Notes under the pieces: model-generated
What the model saw: only the letters and a program-made list of their open reading frames with translations
Database searches by the model: none
Told to the model about the DNA's origin: nothing
Position numbers and translations under genes: made by a program
Shown here: positions 16,461-24,646 of the stretch, piece after piece
Position numbering within the stretch: position 1 is the stretch's first letter
Layout: the number at the start of each line of letters is the position of its first letter
NCBI GenBank assembly: GCA_913061505.1
Contig: CAJXSO010000015.1
Coordinates: 1-58,985, forward strand
DNA: 58,985 nt
Reading direction: 5' to 3'
From: an uncultured Lutimaribacter sp.
Lineage (GTDB): Bacteria > Pseudomonadota > Alphaproteobacteria > Rhodobacterales > Rhodobacteraceae

Positions 16461-16946
16461 TTAGCGGCTGTGCTGGGCGTGCGGCTTTTGCCCATGGTGG
16501 TGGCGCGCCTTGCTGGCAAATTCATCGCGGCTGATCGCACCATCGCCATTGTTATCCATACGGGCAAAATGCCGCTCGCCGCGTTTTTGCGACATTTCCG
16601 CAAAGCTAAGCTTGCCATCACCATCGGCATCGGCGCGCTTGAGCATCTTTTCAAACCGCTTCTCGGCTTTTTTGCCCGCACGCCCCTCGGCTGCGGCCCG
16701 CATTTCGGCCCGGCTTAACGCGCCATCGCCATCGCTGTCTTGTTTGGCAAAGCGCGCCTGTGCCGCGGCCATCATTTCTGCGCGGCTTACCTGACCATCT
16801 TGATCGGCATCAAGCTGGGTGAACATCGCCGCACGATCAGCCTGCGCGCCGCGATGCGCATTATCTGCGCCCATCGGGCTGGCCCATGCCATGCTGCCGG
16901 CCACGGCCAATGCTGCAACGCCACAAATCATCGCTGGAAATTTCAT
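16461..16946 (-). CDS. Secreted EF-hand calcium-binding protein
   Basis: The protein has 161 residues from ATG 16946, with AGGAG at the proper distance; the longer frame is rejected. A signal peptide (AALAVAGSMAWA) is followed by four EF-hand loops: DADQDGQVSRAE, DSDGDGALSRAE, DADGDGKLSFAE and DNNGDGAISRDE. Each has the D-x-D/N-x-D-G calcium-binding pattern and a final Glu. The C-terminus is His-rich (ARHHHGQKPHAQH). It is predicted to be a periplasmic calcium- or metal-binding protein. It is the first gene of the operon with the ECF sigma, anti-sigma and CnrX-like sensor, which suggests it is part of, or regulated by, that signalling unit. Confidence 0.85.
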   Translation of the reverse strand: MKFPAMICGVAALAVAGSMAWASPMGADNAHRGAQADRAAMFTQLDADQDGQVSRAEMMAAAQARFAKQDSDGDGALSRAEMRAAAEGRAGKKAEKRFEKMLKRADADGDGKLSFAEMSQKRGERHFARMDNNGDGAISRDEFASKARHHHGQKPHAQHSR

Positions 16947-17203
16947 TTGCTGCCTCTCCTTTATTTGGCAACCGGGTAGCCAACCTGCCCGATTTGACAG
17001 GGGTAATACGCGCGGCGCGTGCCTTTCCGTCGGGGGTGGCAAAACGCTCACGCAGCTGTGATCTGCCCGCAGCCAGCGCCAATGCGACAGGCGCCAAAAA
17101 ATTGCGCAGCCTTTGCGACATCGCGCCGCAAGCAGCCCACACCCCCCTAGGAACCGGCGCCAAGATCGCGCATGGTGGCGCCTTGAGCGACAGGGGTAGG
17201 TGC

Positions 17204-17593
17204 ATGGCACAAGACACGGTATTGCAGGCAGAGCGCGAAACATGGCCCGCCGTTTGGAAGGGCTGGCGCAGGAAATGCCCAAATTGCGGCTCTGGCCCGA
17301 TCATGAAGGGCTATCTAAGCGTGCGCCAATCCTGCCCTGTGTGCCGCGAGGAATTGCACCACCATCGCGCCGATGACGGCCCGGCCTATTTGACGATTTT
17401 GTTCGTGGGCCACCTGATGGCGCCACTGCTGCTGATCGTGTTTGAAACATGGCGCCCCGAGCCGCTGATCCTTTTTACCATTTTCGCTATTGGAACGGTG
17501 GCCTTGTCGCTTTACCTTTTGCCCAGATTAAAGGGGGCGATGATCGGGTTCCAATGGGCCCGTCAGATGCACGGGTTTGGAAAAACCGGCTGA
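17204..17593 (+). CDS. DUF983 family membrane protein
   Basis: The protein has 129 residues from ATG 17204 (AGGGGTAGG upstream). A zinc-ribbon-like N-terminal half carries CPNCG at ~24-28 and CPVC at ~44-47. Two membrane segments follow (LTILFVGHLMAPLLLIVF and LILFTIFAIGTVALSLYLL). The family is of unknown function and common in alphaproteobacteria. The gene is 23 bp ahead of a NUDIX hydrolase in the same direction. The 257-bp upstream gap, divergent from the EF-hand gene, must hold both promoters, but I find no recognisable site in it. Confidence 0.85.
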   Translation: MAQDTVLQAERETWPAVWKGWRRKCPNCGSGPIMKGYLSVRQSCPVCREELHHHRADDGPAYLTILFVGHLMAPLLLIVFETWRPEPLILFTIFAIGTVALSLYLLPRLKGAMIGFQWARQMHGFGKTG

Positions 17594-17611
17594 CCCCCGC
17601 ATAAACGGGGG
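17594..17611 (+). promoter_or_regulatory. Hairpin covering the NUDIX ribosome-binding site
   Basis: CCCCCG-CATAAA-CGGGGG is a perfect 6-bp stem directly after the DUF983 stop codon. Its 3' arm is the only Shine-Dalgarno-like sequence of the NUDIX gene, whose ATG starts 6 nt later. The stem could couple NUDIX translation to ribosomes finishing DUF983. Confidence 0.45.
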
Positions 17612-17616
17612 GTAAA

Positions 17617-18330
17617 ATGAGCATCGACAAAACAGCCATTCGCAATGCAGCCACAGTGATTGTGCTGCGCGATCGCCACACTGTGCCGCAGGTCTTGATG
17701 GGCCAGCGCGGGGCTGGGGCGGTTTTCATGCCCAATAAATTTGTGTTCCCCGGCGGTGCGCTTGATCAGGCCGACGCGCAGGTGCCGCTGGCCCGCCCCC
17801 TGCCCGCGCTGTGCCGCCAACGCCTGACCGAAGACACCGAGACCGATTTGGCCAATGCCCTGGCCGTGGCCGCCATTCGGGAATTATGGGAAGAAACCGG
17901 CCTGATCCTGGGCACCCCCGGCCAATGGCAGGGCACGCCCCCCGATGATTGGCAAAGCTTTGCCGCCACCGGCCACCTGCCCGCAGCAGATGCGCTGCAA
18001 TTTGTCTTTCGCGCCATCACACCACCGGGGCGCCCGCGCCGCTTTGATGCCCGGTTTTTCCTGGTGGATGCCGAGGCAATTGCCAGCGACCTAGATGATT
18101 TCGGCGCTGCCTGCGACGAGCTTTCGCATCTGCAATGGATCCCCCTGCCCGAGGTGCGCAAATTCGATCTGCCCTTTATCACCGAGGTGGTTTTGGCCGA
18201 AATCGCCGCCCGCGCCACCAGCGATACCCCGCCCAGCAGCGTGCCATTTTTCAAAAACAACGAAGAGGCCAGCCTGTTTTTGCGCCTGGGCGGCAAGGGC
18301 CCGCTTAGCGGGCGTGCGCACGGCGATTAG
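17617..18330 (+). CDS. NUDIX hydrolase
   Basis: This 237-residue enzyme is predicted to cleave a nucleoside-diphosphate-linked substrate. The Nudix core is FPGGALDQA (~43-51) followed, after a long insertion, by AAIRELWEETGL (~86-97), which contains the catalytic RExxEExG residues. The extra length and inserted segment resemble larger NUDIX proteins such as the NUDT7/NUDT19 type, which act on CoA derivatives. The substrate is not determinable. It follows DUF983 by 23 bp and is probably co-transcribed. Confidence 0.9.
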   Translation: MSIDKTAIRNAATVIVLRDRHTVPQVLMGQRGAGAVFMPNKFVFPGGALDQADAQVPLARPLPALCRQRLTEDTETDLANALAVAAIRELWEETGLILGTPGQWQGTPPDDWQSFAATGHLPAADALQFVFRAITPPGRPRRFDARFFLVDAEAIASDLDDFGAACDELSHLQWIPLPEVRKFDLPFITEVVLAEIAARATSDTPPSSVPFFKNNEEASLFLRLGGKGPLSGRAHGD

Positions 18331-18341
18331 GGCAGGCCGCG

Positions 18342-19244
18342 CTAGACCAGCAAGATCAGCCCCAAAACGCTGCCACACAACAGCGCGATGCCTGCGTATT
18401 CGCGCAGGCTGGGGCGTTCTTTGAAAAACAGCGTCGATGCCAGCAGCGAAAACGCCAGCTCGATCTGGCCCACCGCATTGACATAGGCCGCGTTTTGCAA
18501 GGTGAAGGCGGTAAACCAGCACAAGCTGCCCGCCATCGAACTTAGCCCCACCCATTTGGCCACTTTATGCGCCCCAATCACCCGGCCCACCTGCCCCGGT
18601 TCGCGCCAGATCAGCCACAGCCACATGGCCAGCATCTGCGACACCGACACAGCCCCAAGCGTGATCAACGCGCGCTCGAACGGCTGCTCGCTGAGCACTT
18701 GCAATGACGCCGCTCGATATGTGACCCCCGACACAGCAAATAGCGCGCCCGACAGCACCCCCAGGCCCGCCGCCCGGTTGGCCAGATTGCGCCACCATCC
18801 CCCCGGCGCATCGGGCGTGCCAGATAACACCATCACCCCCGCAAGCCCCAGCAAAATAGCCACAAACCCAAGGGGCGATACCCCCTCGCCCAACAGCACA
18901 AACCCCACCAGCGCGGTTTGGATCACCTCGGTTTTTTTAAACGTGATGCCCACGGCAAAATTGCGATGCTTAAACAGCGCCACAACGCAGACAGTGGCCA
19001 GAATTTGCGCCAGCCCCCCGGCCCAGACATAGGCCCAAAACCCCGGGCCCAATGCGGGCAAATGCCAGCCCTTAGCCGCCGCCCAGCCCACCACGCCCAA
19101 GGCCACCAAAGGCGCCGAATAAATAAAGCGCGCAAATGTGGCCCCTGCGGCCGACAAGGCCACAGCGCTTAGCTGTTTTTGCAGCATAAAACGCCCGGTT
19201 TGAAACGCTGCGGCGCAAAAAGTAACCCAAACCCAAAGTTCCAT
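18342..19244 (-). CDS. DMT-superfamily (EamA) transporter
   Basis: This 300-residue inner-membrane protein has about ten hydrophobic helices in two EamA repeats (e.g. LGFVAILLGLAGVMVLSG near the middle and EYAGIALLCGSVLGLILLV at the C-terminus). It is predicted to be an exporter or uptake carrier for an unknown metabolite. It ends 11 bp from the NUDIX stop (convergent). It begins 20 bp after the desaturase stop on the same strand, so it is likely co-transcribed with that gene. Confidence 0.85.
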   Translation of the reverse strand: MELWVWVTFCAAAFQTGRFMLQKQLSAVALSAAGATFARFIYSAPLVALGVVGWAAAKGWHLPALGPGFWAYVWAGGLAQILATVCVVALFKHRNFAVGITFKKTEVIQTALVGFVLLGEGVSPLGFVAILLGLAGVMVLSGTPDAPGGWWRNLANRAAGLGVLSGALFAVSGVTYRAASLQVLSEQPFERALITLGAVSVSQMLAMWLWLIWREPGQVGRVIGAHKVAKWVGLSSMAGSLCWFTAFTLQNAAYVNAVGQIELAFSLLASTLFFKERPSLREYAGIALLCGSVLGLILLV

Positions 19245-19264
19245 GCGCCCTACATGCGCCTATT

Positions 19265-20194
19265 TCACCGCCCAGGCCAGAGCGGATGTGGCACCGGGTC
19301 TTTTCCACGCAAAAAATATTGCCGGAAAATCTGCCCATACGAGCGGTATACATAGCCCTCGTTCCGGCGCAAAAACGCCTCTTTGCGGCTGCGGTAAAGC
19401 GCGGGCAGCCGGTACCAGGCCACCTGCGGGTGGGCGTGATGCACCACATGCAGGTTATTGTTCAAAAACAGCAGCGCCAATGGGCCGCGGTCTTCGACAA
19501 TCACGGTGCGGGCGCGGGCCTTTTCATGGGCGCGATGTTCCAAAAACGTGCGGATTTTCAAGATCGCCAGCGCCCCATAGCTGCCCAGCGCCAGGGCCCA
19601 AAACGGCATCTGCCCAAAGCCCGCCCAAAACCCCAGCACCACCCCCAGGGCCGGGATATGCCACAGCCAAGCGGCCAGCACAGCGGGGGTGCCGGCGCGG
19701 ATCAGCCGCCAATCTGCGCGCATAAACGCAATTTGCCCCACAACGGGCCCAATCACCATGCGCCCAAGCAGGGTGTTATTGGCGGCCAGCACCCCCCTTT
19801 GCCAAGCGGGCAAGGCGTGCCAAACCGCGGGATCCATATAATTGCTTTCGGGGTCATCATAGGGGTCGGTCAGGCGCGCATCGTGGTGATGGGCCAGATG
19901 GGTATCGCGAAACCGCCGGTAGGGGATCACCAAGCTGAGCGCGGGAAAGACCAGCGCCTCGTTCAGCCACGCATGCCGGGTGGGATGGCCATGCAATGCC
20001 TCGTGACACAGCGACGAATGCAGCGTGCCCGCCAGCGCCACGGCCAGAATGGCCAGGGTTAGCGACACCGCTGGCAGCCACACAACGCCCGCCACCCAAA
20101 GCCCGTAACAGCCGCAAAGCAGGGCCAAACTGGGCCATTCCACAGCCGCCCCTACCGCGCGCGCCTGCCCTGGCCATTTCCCCTGCTGCATCAT
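19265..20194 (-). CDS. Membrane fatty acid desaturase
   Basis: This 309-residue integral-membrane di-iron desaturase carries the three histidine boxes HEALHG (~64), HLAHHH (~99) and HVVHH (~249), which ligate the di-iron centre, with hydrophobic segments between them. It is predicted to introduce double bonds into membrane lipid acyl chains or a related substrate; a hydroxylase of the same fold cannot be excluded. Start 20194 is chosen because TTGGGGA precedes it; a GTG at 20215 has no ribosome-binding site. It is divergent from the XRE regulator, an arrangement compatible with local control. Confidence 0.85.
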   Translation of the reverse strand: MMQQGKWPGQARAVGAAVEWPSLALLCGCYGLWVAGVVWLPAVSLTLAILAVALAGTLHSSLCHEALHGHPTRHAWLNEALVFPALSLVIPYRRFRDTHLAHHHDARLTDPYDDPESNYMDPAVWHALPAWQRGVLAANNTLLGRMVIGPVVGQIAFMRADWRLIRAGTPAVLAAWLWHIPALGVVLGFWAGFGQMPFWALALGSYGALAILKIRTFLEHRAHEKARARTVIVEDRGPLALLFLNNNLHVVHHAHPQVAWYRLPALYRSRKEAFLRRNEGYVYRSYGQIFRQYFLRGKDPVPHPLWPGR

Positions 20195-20278
20195 GTTCCC
20201 CAAGCGATCTTGCACGTCACACTAGGGCCCAAATGTCTGCAGTGGCATTTGGTATATAGTTAACAACTCTCTACATTT

Positions 20279-20292
20279 GTGATAATAATCAC
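20279..20292. promoter_or_regulatory. Palindrome overlapping XRE regulator translation start region
   Basis: GTGAT-AATA-ATCAC is a perfect inverted repeat ending 3 bp before the ATG of the XRE regulator. It lies in an AT-rich 101-bp gap shared with the divergent desaturase. Placement suggests an autoregulatory operator; there is no direct evidence of which protein binds. Confidence 0.45.
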
Positions 20293-20295
20293 CAT

Positions 20296-21174
20296 ATGAT
20301 GGATAAAATCGACAAACGTTTGCGCGCAGCGCAGTTTCGCAGCCGCCTGGCCCAGGCCATGCAGGCCAAAGCCATCAGCCAAAGCGCGCTGGCCCGCGCC
20401 ATTGGCGTTGACCGATCGACGATTTCGCAGCTGCTCAAAGACAGCGGCGCACGGCTGCCCAATGCGCAGGTGGTCGGTGCCTGCGCCAGCGCACTGGATG
20501 TCTCGTCGGATTGGCTGCTGTCGCTGTCGGACCGGCCGGAAAATGCCGCCAGCCTGCTGGCCAATTCCATGGTGTTAACCCCGGCCGCACGGGCGCTGGT
20601 GGATGAGCAGATCTTTAGCTGGCACCAAGAGGCGGCAGGCTATAAAATTCGCCATGTGCCCGCCTCGCTGCCCGATATGCTAAAGACCAACGAGATGCTG
20701 GAATGGGAATACAGCCCGCATTTGGGGCGCAGCGCACAACAAGCCATCCAAGCCTCGCAAGACCGGCTGAACTGGATGCGCGCCGCGCGCTCAGACTATG
20801 AAATCGCCTGTCCCTTGCATGAACTGGAAAGCTTTGCCAGCGCCAGTGGCTATTACAGCGGCCTGCCACGCGGCCTGCGCCACCAACAGCTGGACAGGCT
20901 GCAGGCGCTTTACACGCAATTTTACCCCAGGCTGCGCTTTTATCTTTTTGATGCACGCCGGGTGTATTCAGCCCCGCTGACCATCTTTGGCCCGCTGATG
21001 GCGGCGGTCTATGTGGGGCATAATTACCTGGTTTTCCGCGACAGCCAGCGCGTGACCGCCTTTACCGAACATTTCGATAATCTGGTGCGCGCGGCCGATA
21101 TCGGCGCGCGCGCTTTTCCAGAAAAATTAGCCGCCCTGCGCGCCTTGGTGCACACCAGCGGCACACCCGCTTAA
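20296..21174 (+). CDS. XRE-family transcriptional regulator
   Basis: The 292-residue protein has an N-terminal helix-turn-helix (~15-75, ISQSALARAIGVDRSTISQL). A ~200-residue C-terminal domain that I cannot assign follows, with aromatic-rich segments (WEYSPHLG, YTQFYPRLRFYLFDARRVY). Two ATGs (20296, 20299) are possible. It is divergent from the desaturase and convergent on the carnitine dehydrogenase gene, with which it shares its stop codon site (TTAA at 21171-21174). It may control the desaturase or the carnitine genes; neither is shown by the sequence. Confidence 0.85.
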   Translation: MMDKIDKRLRAAQFRSRLAQAMQAKAISQSALARAIGVDRSTISQLLKDSGARLPNAQVVGACASALDVSSDWLLSLSDRPENAASLLANSMVLTPAARALVDEQIFSWHQEAAGYKIRHVPASLPDMLKTNEMLEWEYSPHLGRSAQQAIQASQDRLNWMRAARSDYEIACPLHELESFASASGYYSGLPRGLRHQQLDRLQALYTQFYPRLRFYLFDARRVYSAPLTIFGPLMAAVYVGHNYLVFRDSQRVTAFTEHFDNLVRAADIGARAFPEKLAALRALVHTSGTPA

Positions 21175-22652
21175 CGCGCGTCGCCGATGGCCCGGCCCAT
21201 GCCCTGCGGCTGCGGCAAAGCGGCATGGGCCGCCGCCAAGCGCCCCAGCGCCTGCGCCACATGATCTGCCGGTGCGCTGGCGCGGCGGCTGGCCAGATCG
21301 ACATGCAGCAACATCTGCTCGCCCGTCGCCAACAGCCGTTCGCCCGCGCGCAATTCGTGCCACAGGTGCATTTTCTTGCCCGCGCCCGCCAAAACCTGCG
21401 TGTGCACCGTAATGGGCGTGCCCGCCTTGGCCTCGTCTAGATGGCGGATATGGGTTTCAGCTGTGAAATAGCTGCCACCATTGGCGATATACTGCGCGTC
21501 GCAGCCCACCATCTCCATCAGGCGATCTGTGGCCTTGGTAAAGGTTTCCAAATAGCGGCTTTCGGTCATATGGCCGTTATAATCTAGCCAATCCAGGGGC
21601 ACCACACGGTTCAATGTTAACACCGGCTGGCTCAAATCGGCCAGCTGGTCGATATGGCGGCACAGCCCCGCCTCGGCCTCGCGCGCGCTGTCATGGGCGT
21701 TTTGCAAGGCCCCAGCCCCCCAGTCATTTGCCGCCAAAAGGCGCATCATGCCCACAAGGTTGGAATCGCGGATCTGCTCTAGCTGGCGGATGGATAAATG
21801 CCCCGATTGCGCATCAGATTGGCCTGCGATCAGATCGACCAGCTCGTCTGTAAATTCGGGCACATCCATCAGCTTGGTCCAGGGCCAAGACAGGCAGGGG
21901 CCGAATTGCGCCATGAAATGCTTCATCCCCGCCTCGCCACCGGCGATACGATAGGTTTCAAACAGGCCCATTTGCGCCCAGCGCAACCCAAACCCATAGC
22001 GAATAGCGTTGTCGATTTCCTCGGTCGTGGCGATTTCATCCTTCACCAGCCAAAGCGCCTCGCGCCAAACCGCCTCGAGCAGGCGATCAGCCACATGGGC
22101 ATCAATCTCTTTGCGCAGATGCAGCGGGAACATGCCCAGGCCCTGCAAAACCTCGCGCGCCTGCGCGATCATGGCCGCGCTATTGGCGGCTGTGCCCACC
22201 AATTCGACCACCGGCAACAAATAGACCGGGTTAAACGGGTGCGTCACCACGATTTGCCCCGCCAGCGCCTGGCCCTGTTGCAATTCGCTGGGCTTAAACC
22301 CGCTGGTCGACGAGCCGATCACCACATCCGCCCCCACATGCCCGGCCAAACCCGCATAAACGCGGTGCTTGATATCCAACCGCTCGGGCACGCTTTCTTG
22401 CACCCATTGCACGCCTTCCACCGCTTCGGCCAATTCGGCATGAAAGCTCAGCTGCCCCTCGGCGGGCAGGGCCACATTGCCCAAGCCAGGCAGCGCCCGG
22501 CGGGCATTGGCCAGCACCTCGCCAATCTTGCGCGGCGCCTCTGGATCGGGGTCAAACACCCGCACATCCCAGCCATTCAACAAAAACCGCGCGGCCCAAC
22601 CGCCGCCGATCACCCCACCACCCAAAATGGCGGCCGTCTTCTTTCCTGTCAT
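21171..22652 (-). CDS. L-carnitine dehydrogenase fused to betainyl-CoA thioesterase
   Basis: This is a 493-residue bifunctional protein. Residues 1-~320 are a 3-hydroxyacyl-CoA-dehydrogenase-like NAD enzyme: GGGVIGGGWAARFLLNG nucleotide-binding loop at 11-27, catalytic THPFNP at 137-142. This matches L-carnitine 3-dehydrogenase, which makes 3-dehydrocarnitine. Residues ~345-475 are a hot-dog thioesterase (WLDYNGHMTESRYLETF) expected to hydrolyse betainyl-CoA to glycine betaine. The fusion thus joins the first and third steps of the pathway; the middle step is the BKACE enzyme of the same cluster. Its ATG directly follows the DM13 stop codon. Confidence 0.9.
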   Translation of the reverse strand: MTGKKTAAILGGGVIGGGWAARFLLNGWDVRVFDPDPEAPRKIGEVLANARRALPGLGNVALPAEGQLSFHAELAEAVEGVQWVQESVPERLDIKHRVYAGLAGHVGADVVIGSSTSGFKPSELQQGQALAGQIVVTHPFNPVYLLPVVELVGTAANSAAMIAQAREVLQGLGMFPLHLRKEIDAHVADRLLEAVWREALWLVKDEIATTEEIDNAIRYGFGLRWAQMGLFETYRIAGGEAGMKHFMAQFGPCLSWPWTKLMDVPEFTDELVDLIAGQSDAQSGHLSIRQLEQIRDSNLVGMMRLLAANDWGAGALQNAHDSAREAEAGLCRHIDQLADLSQPVLTLNRVVPLDWLDYNGHMTESRYLETFTKATDRLMEMVGCDAQYIANGGSYFTAETHIRHLDEAKAGTPITVHTQVLAGAGKKMHLWHELRAGERLLATGEQMLLHVDLASRRASAPADHVAQALGRLAAAHAALPQPQGMGRAIGDAR

Positions 22653-23120
22653 TTAGCGATACCTTGCTGCCGTGATGAATTCGCCAAAAGCCTCGCACCA
22701 AATCAAAACCGTCGTATAGGCGGTCAGGTCGGTGCCCTGCGGCACCTCAAGCACAAAGCCGTTGAATGTTTTGACATCGCCAACACGCAGCGATGCCGCC
22801 TTGATCTGTTCAAACCCTGCCTCGGTTTCCACAAACTCGGGCACGAGATACAGCTTGTAATCTGGCCCGGGGGCCAGCTGTCCCTGATGCACAATCAGGC
22901 TTTCACTCACCGAAACCTGCCCCTCGCCCCAATGCAAAAAATCGCTATCGCGCAAATCGCGGGTAAAGGTGCCGGTATATGCAGCGCCCTCGGCCTTGGC
23001 CGATAATTCCGCCCCATCAGGCGCAGGGGGCGCTGTGAGAATAGGCAATAGATAAACCCCCAAGGCAAACCCCAGGGCCAAAGCCACCACATGGGTTGCA
23101 CTTAACAAAAACCATTTCAC
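22653..23120 (-). CDS. DM13-domain membrane-anchored protein
   Basis: The protein has 155 residues. GTG 23120 is preferred because AAGGAG lies 7 nt upstream; the GTG at 23129 touches the ribosome-binding site. An N-terminal anchor (VVALALGFALGVYLL) is followed by a DM13 domain (~45-155), with LHWGEGQVSVSE, LYLVPEF, TVLIWCEAFGEFI and a single conserved Cys. DM13 domains are proposed to take part in extracytoplasmic redox reactions. It abuts the carnitine dehydrogenase gene, so it is co-expressed with carnitine degradation for reasons unknown. Confidence 0.85.
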   Translation of the reverse strand: MKWFLLSATHVVALALGFALGVYLLPILTAPPAPDGAELSAKAEGAAYTGTFTRDLRDSDFLHWGEGQVSVSESLIVHQGQLAPGPDYKLYLVPEFVETEAGFEQIKAASLRVGDVKTFNGFVLEVPQGTDLTAYTTVLIWCEAFGEFITAARYR

Positions 23121-23205
23121 GCAAGGCACTCCTTTGTATCAAACACGCCGCTGGCGCAGCTTTGCACAAGTTCACCCCCACAAAATTGCACAAATGCGTG
23201 CGCAC

Positions 23206-23640
23206 TCAGTTCCAATCCGTGGCGCCCAGATCAAACCCCTGCCACGCCATCACCTCGCGCGCCGCCGCCAGCCGGTCGGCCCCACCCTCACCACCGCGAT
23301 CCAGCACCAAAACGCGGTCGCCCTCGCGCGTGGCCACCAGCACCGTGCGCGCGCCGCTATCCATCCATAAAACCCACAGCTCGCGCCCCGCCCATGGCCC
23401 GCGCCCCACGGCAAACCGCCCCGGCCCAATGGCCCGCAGCCCGCCAAGGCGCATCTTGTCACCTGGGCCCAGTGTGCTGCCCCGCGGCGCCAAACGCACC
23501 CGCCACTCCCCAGCGATCTGCGCCAGCTCTACCCCAACCTGCGACGACAGCGGCGCGCGCGCATCGCGCAGGCTGGGCCCAGGTGCTGCCGCACATCCGG
23601 CCAACACCCCAAAGAGAGCCAGCAAAAGAAACCCGCGCAT
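23206..23640 (-). CDS. Lipocalin-like lipoprotein
   Basis: This 144-residue protein has a lipoprotein signal (LLLALFGVLAGC; lipobox LAGC). A small beta-rich domain follows (IAGEWRVRLAPRG, LGGLRAIGPGRFAVG, ELWVLWMDSGARTVLVA) whose strand pattern resembles a minimal lipocalin. Start 23640 (ATG) has AAAGGG 5 nt upstream. It lies between BKACE and DM13 in the same direction. A periplasmic lipid- or ligand-binding role is inferred from fold resemblance only. Confidence 0.7.
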   Translation of the reverse strand: MRGFLLLALFGVLAGCAAAPGPSLRDARAPLSSQVGVELAQIAGEWRVRLAPRGSTLGPGDKMRLGGLRAIGPGRFAVGRGPWAGRELWVLWMDSGARTVLVATREGDRVLVLDRGGEGGADRLAAAREVMAWQGFDLGATDWN

Positions 23641-23649
23641 CACTGCCCT

Positions 23650-23717
23650 TTCATCTTGCCCGAAATACTCCGGGGGGGCGCCCCTTGGGGCGCTTGGGGG
23701 GCAGCGCCCCCCGGGCC
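23650..23717. repeat. Dispersed box copy 2 plus double GC hairpin
   Basis: The TTTCATCTTGCC box (see 8035-8056) is followed by two consecutive hairpins: GCGCCCCTTGGGGCGC and GGGGGG-CAGCG-CCCCCC. The element fills the gap between BKACE and the lipoprotein gene. There is no T-run, so it is not a simple intrinsic terminator; it may modulate mRNA stability between operon genes. Confidence 0.5.
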
Positions 23718-23722
23718 AGTTT

Positions 23723-24646
23723 TCAGGCCTCGCGCGCGGCTGGCGCGCGTTTCACCAGGCCCAGTTTTTCGCGCACCTGTGCGGGGCCAATCACCCGCGC
23801 GCCCAGATTTTCGGTGATCGTCACCGCCCGCTCGACCAGCTGCGCATTGGTTGCCAGCACGCCCTTGTCCAGCCACAGGTTATCTTCCAACCCAACCCGC
23901 ACATTGCCGCCCGCCAACACGCTGGCGGCCACATAGGCCATCTGGTTGCGCCCCAGCGAAAAGGCGCTGAACGTCCAGTCATCGGGCACATTATTGACCA
24001 TGGCCATAAAGGTGTTCAGATCATCCGGCGCGCCCCATGGCACGCCCATGCACAGCTGCACCAGCGCCGGGCTGTCCAGCACACCGTCTTTGACCAGCTG
24101 TTTTGCATACCATAAATGGCCGGTGTCAAAGGCCTCGATCTCGGGCTTTACCCCCAGATGCGTCATCATCCGGCCCATGGCCTGCAGCATGCCCGGGGTG
24201 TTGGTCATCACGTAATCGGCCTCGGCGAAATTCATCGTGCCGCAATCCAGCGTGCAGATCTCGGGCAGGCATTGTTTCACATGCTCTACCCGCTCGGCCG
24301 CGCCCACCATATCGGTGCCCGCCTCTTGCAGCGGCAAGGGGCGTTCGGGGCTGCCAAAAACCATATCGCCCCCCATGCCGGCGGTCAGGTTCAGCACCAC
24401 ATCCACCTCGGCCTCGCGGATACGCTCTGTCACCTCACGATAGAGATCCAACCGCCGCGAGGGGGCACCGGTGTCGGGGTCGCGCACGTGGCAATGCACC
24501 ACCGCTGCGCCCGCGCGCGCCGCGTCAATGGCACTGGCGGCAATCTCTGCAGGGCTACGCGGCACGTGGGGGCTGCGGTCTTGGGTGCTGCCCGAGCCGG
24601 TGACGGCACAGGTGATAAAGACTTCGCGGTTCATCTCTAATGGCAT
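23723..24646 (-). CDS. BKACE-family beta-keto acid cleavage enzyme (dehydrocarnitine cleavage)
   Basis: This 307-residue member of the DUF849/BKACE family condenses a beta-keto acid with acetyl-CoA and cleaves it to acetoacetate plus a new acyl-CoA. Zinc-ligand histidines are in HCHVRD (H51, H53), and the TIM-barrel motif VVLNLTAGMGGDMVFGS is present. Start 24646 has GGAGGG upstream. Position between a CdhR-type activator and the carnitine dehydrogenase/thioesterase fusion indicates that 3-dehydrocarnitine is the substrate, giving betainyl-CoA. It is divergent from the activator gene by 91 bp. Confidence 0.9.
   Translation of the reverse strand: MPLEMNREVFITCAVTGSGSTQDRSPHVPRSPAEIAASAIDAARAGAAVVHCHVRDPDTGAPSRRLDLYREVTERIREAEVDVVLNLTAGMGGDMVFGSPERPLPLQEAGTDMVGAAERVEHVKQCLPEICTLDCGTMNFAEADYVMTNTPGMLQAMGRMMTHLGVKPEIEAFDTGHLWYAKQLVKDGVLDSPALVQLCMGVPWGAPDDLNTFMAMVNNVPDDWTFSAFSLGRNQMAYVAASVLAGGNVRVGLEDNLWLDKGVLATNAQLVERAVTITENLGARVIGPAQVREKLGLVKRAPAAREA

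Noticed and set aside
21798-23006. Plus-strand frame of about 400 codons opposite the carnitine dehydrogenase
   Set aside because: It is antisense to clearly conserved enzymes, its predicted protein has a His/Gln/Arg-rich artefact composition, and it has no recognisable domain.
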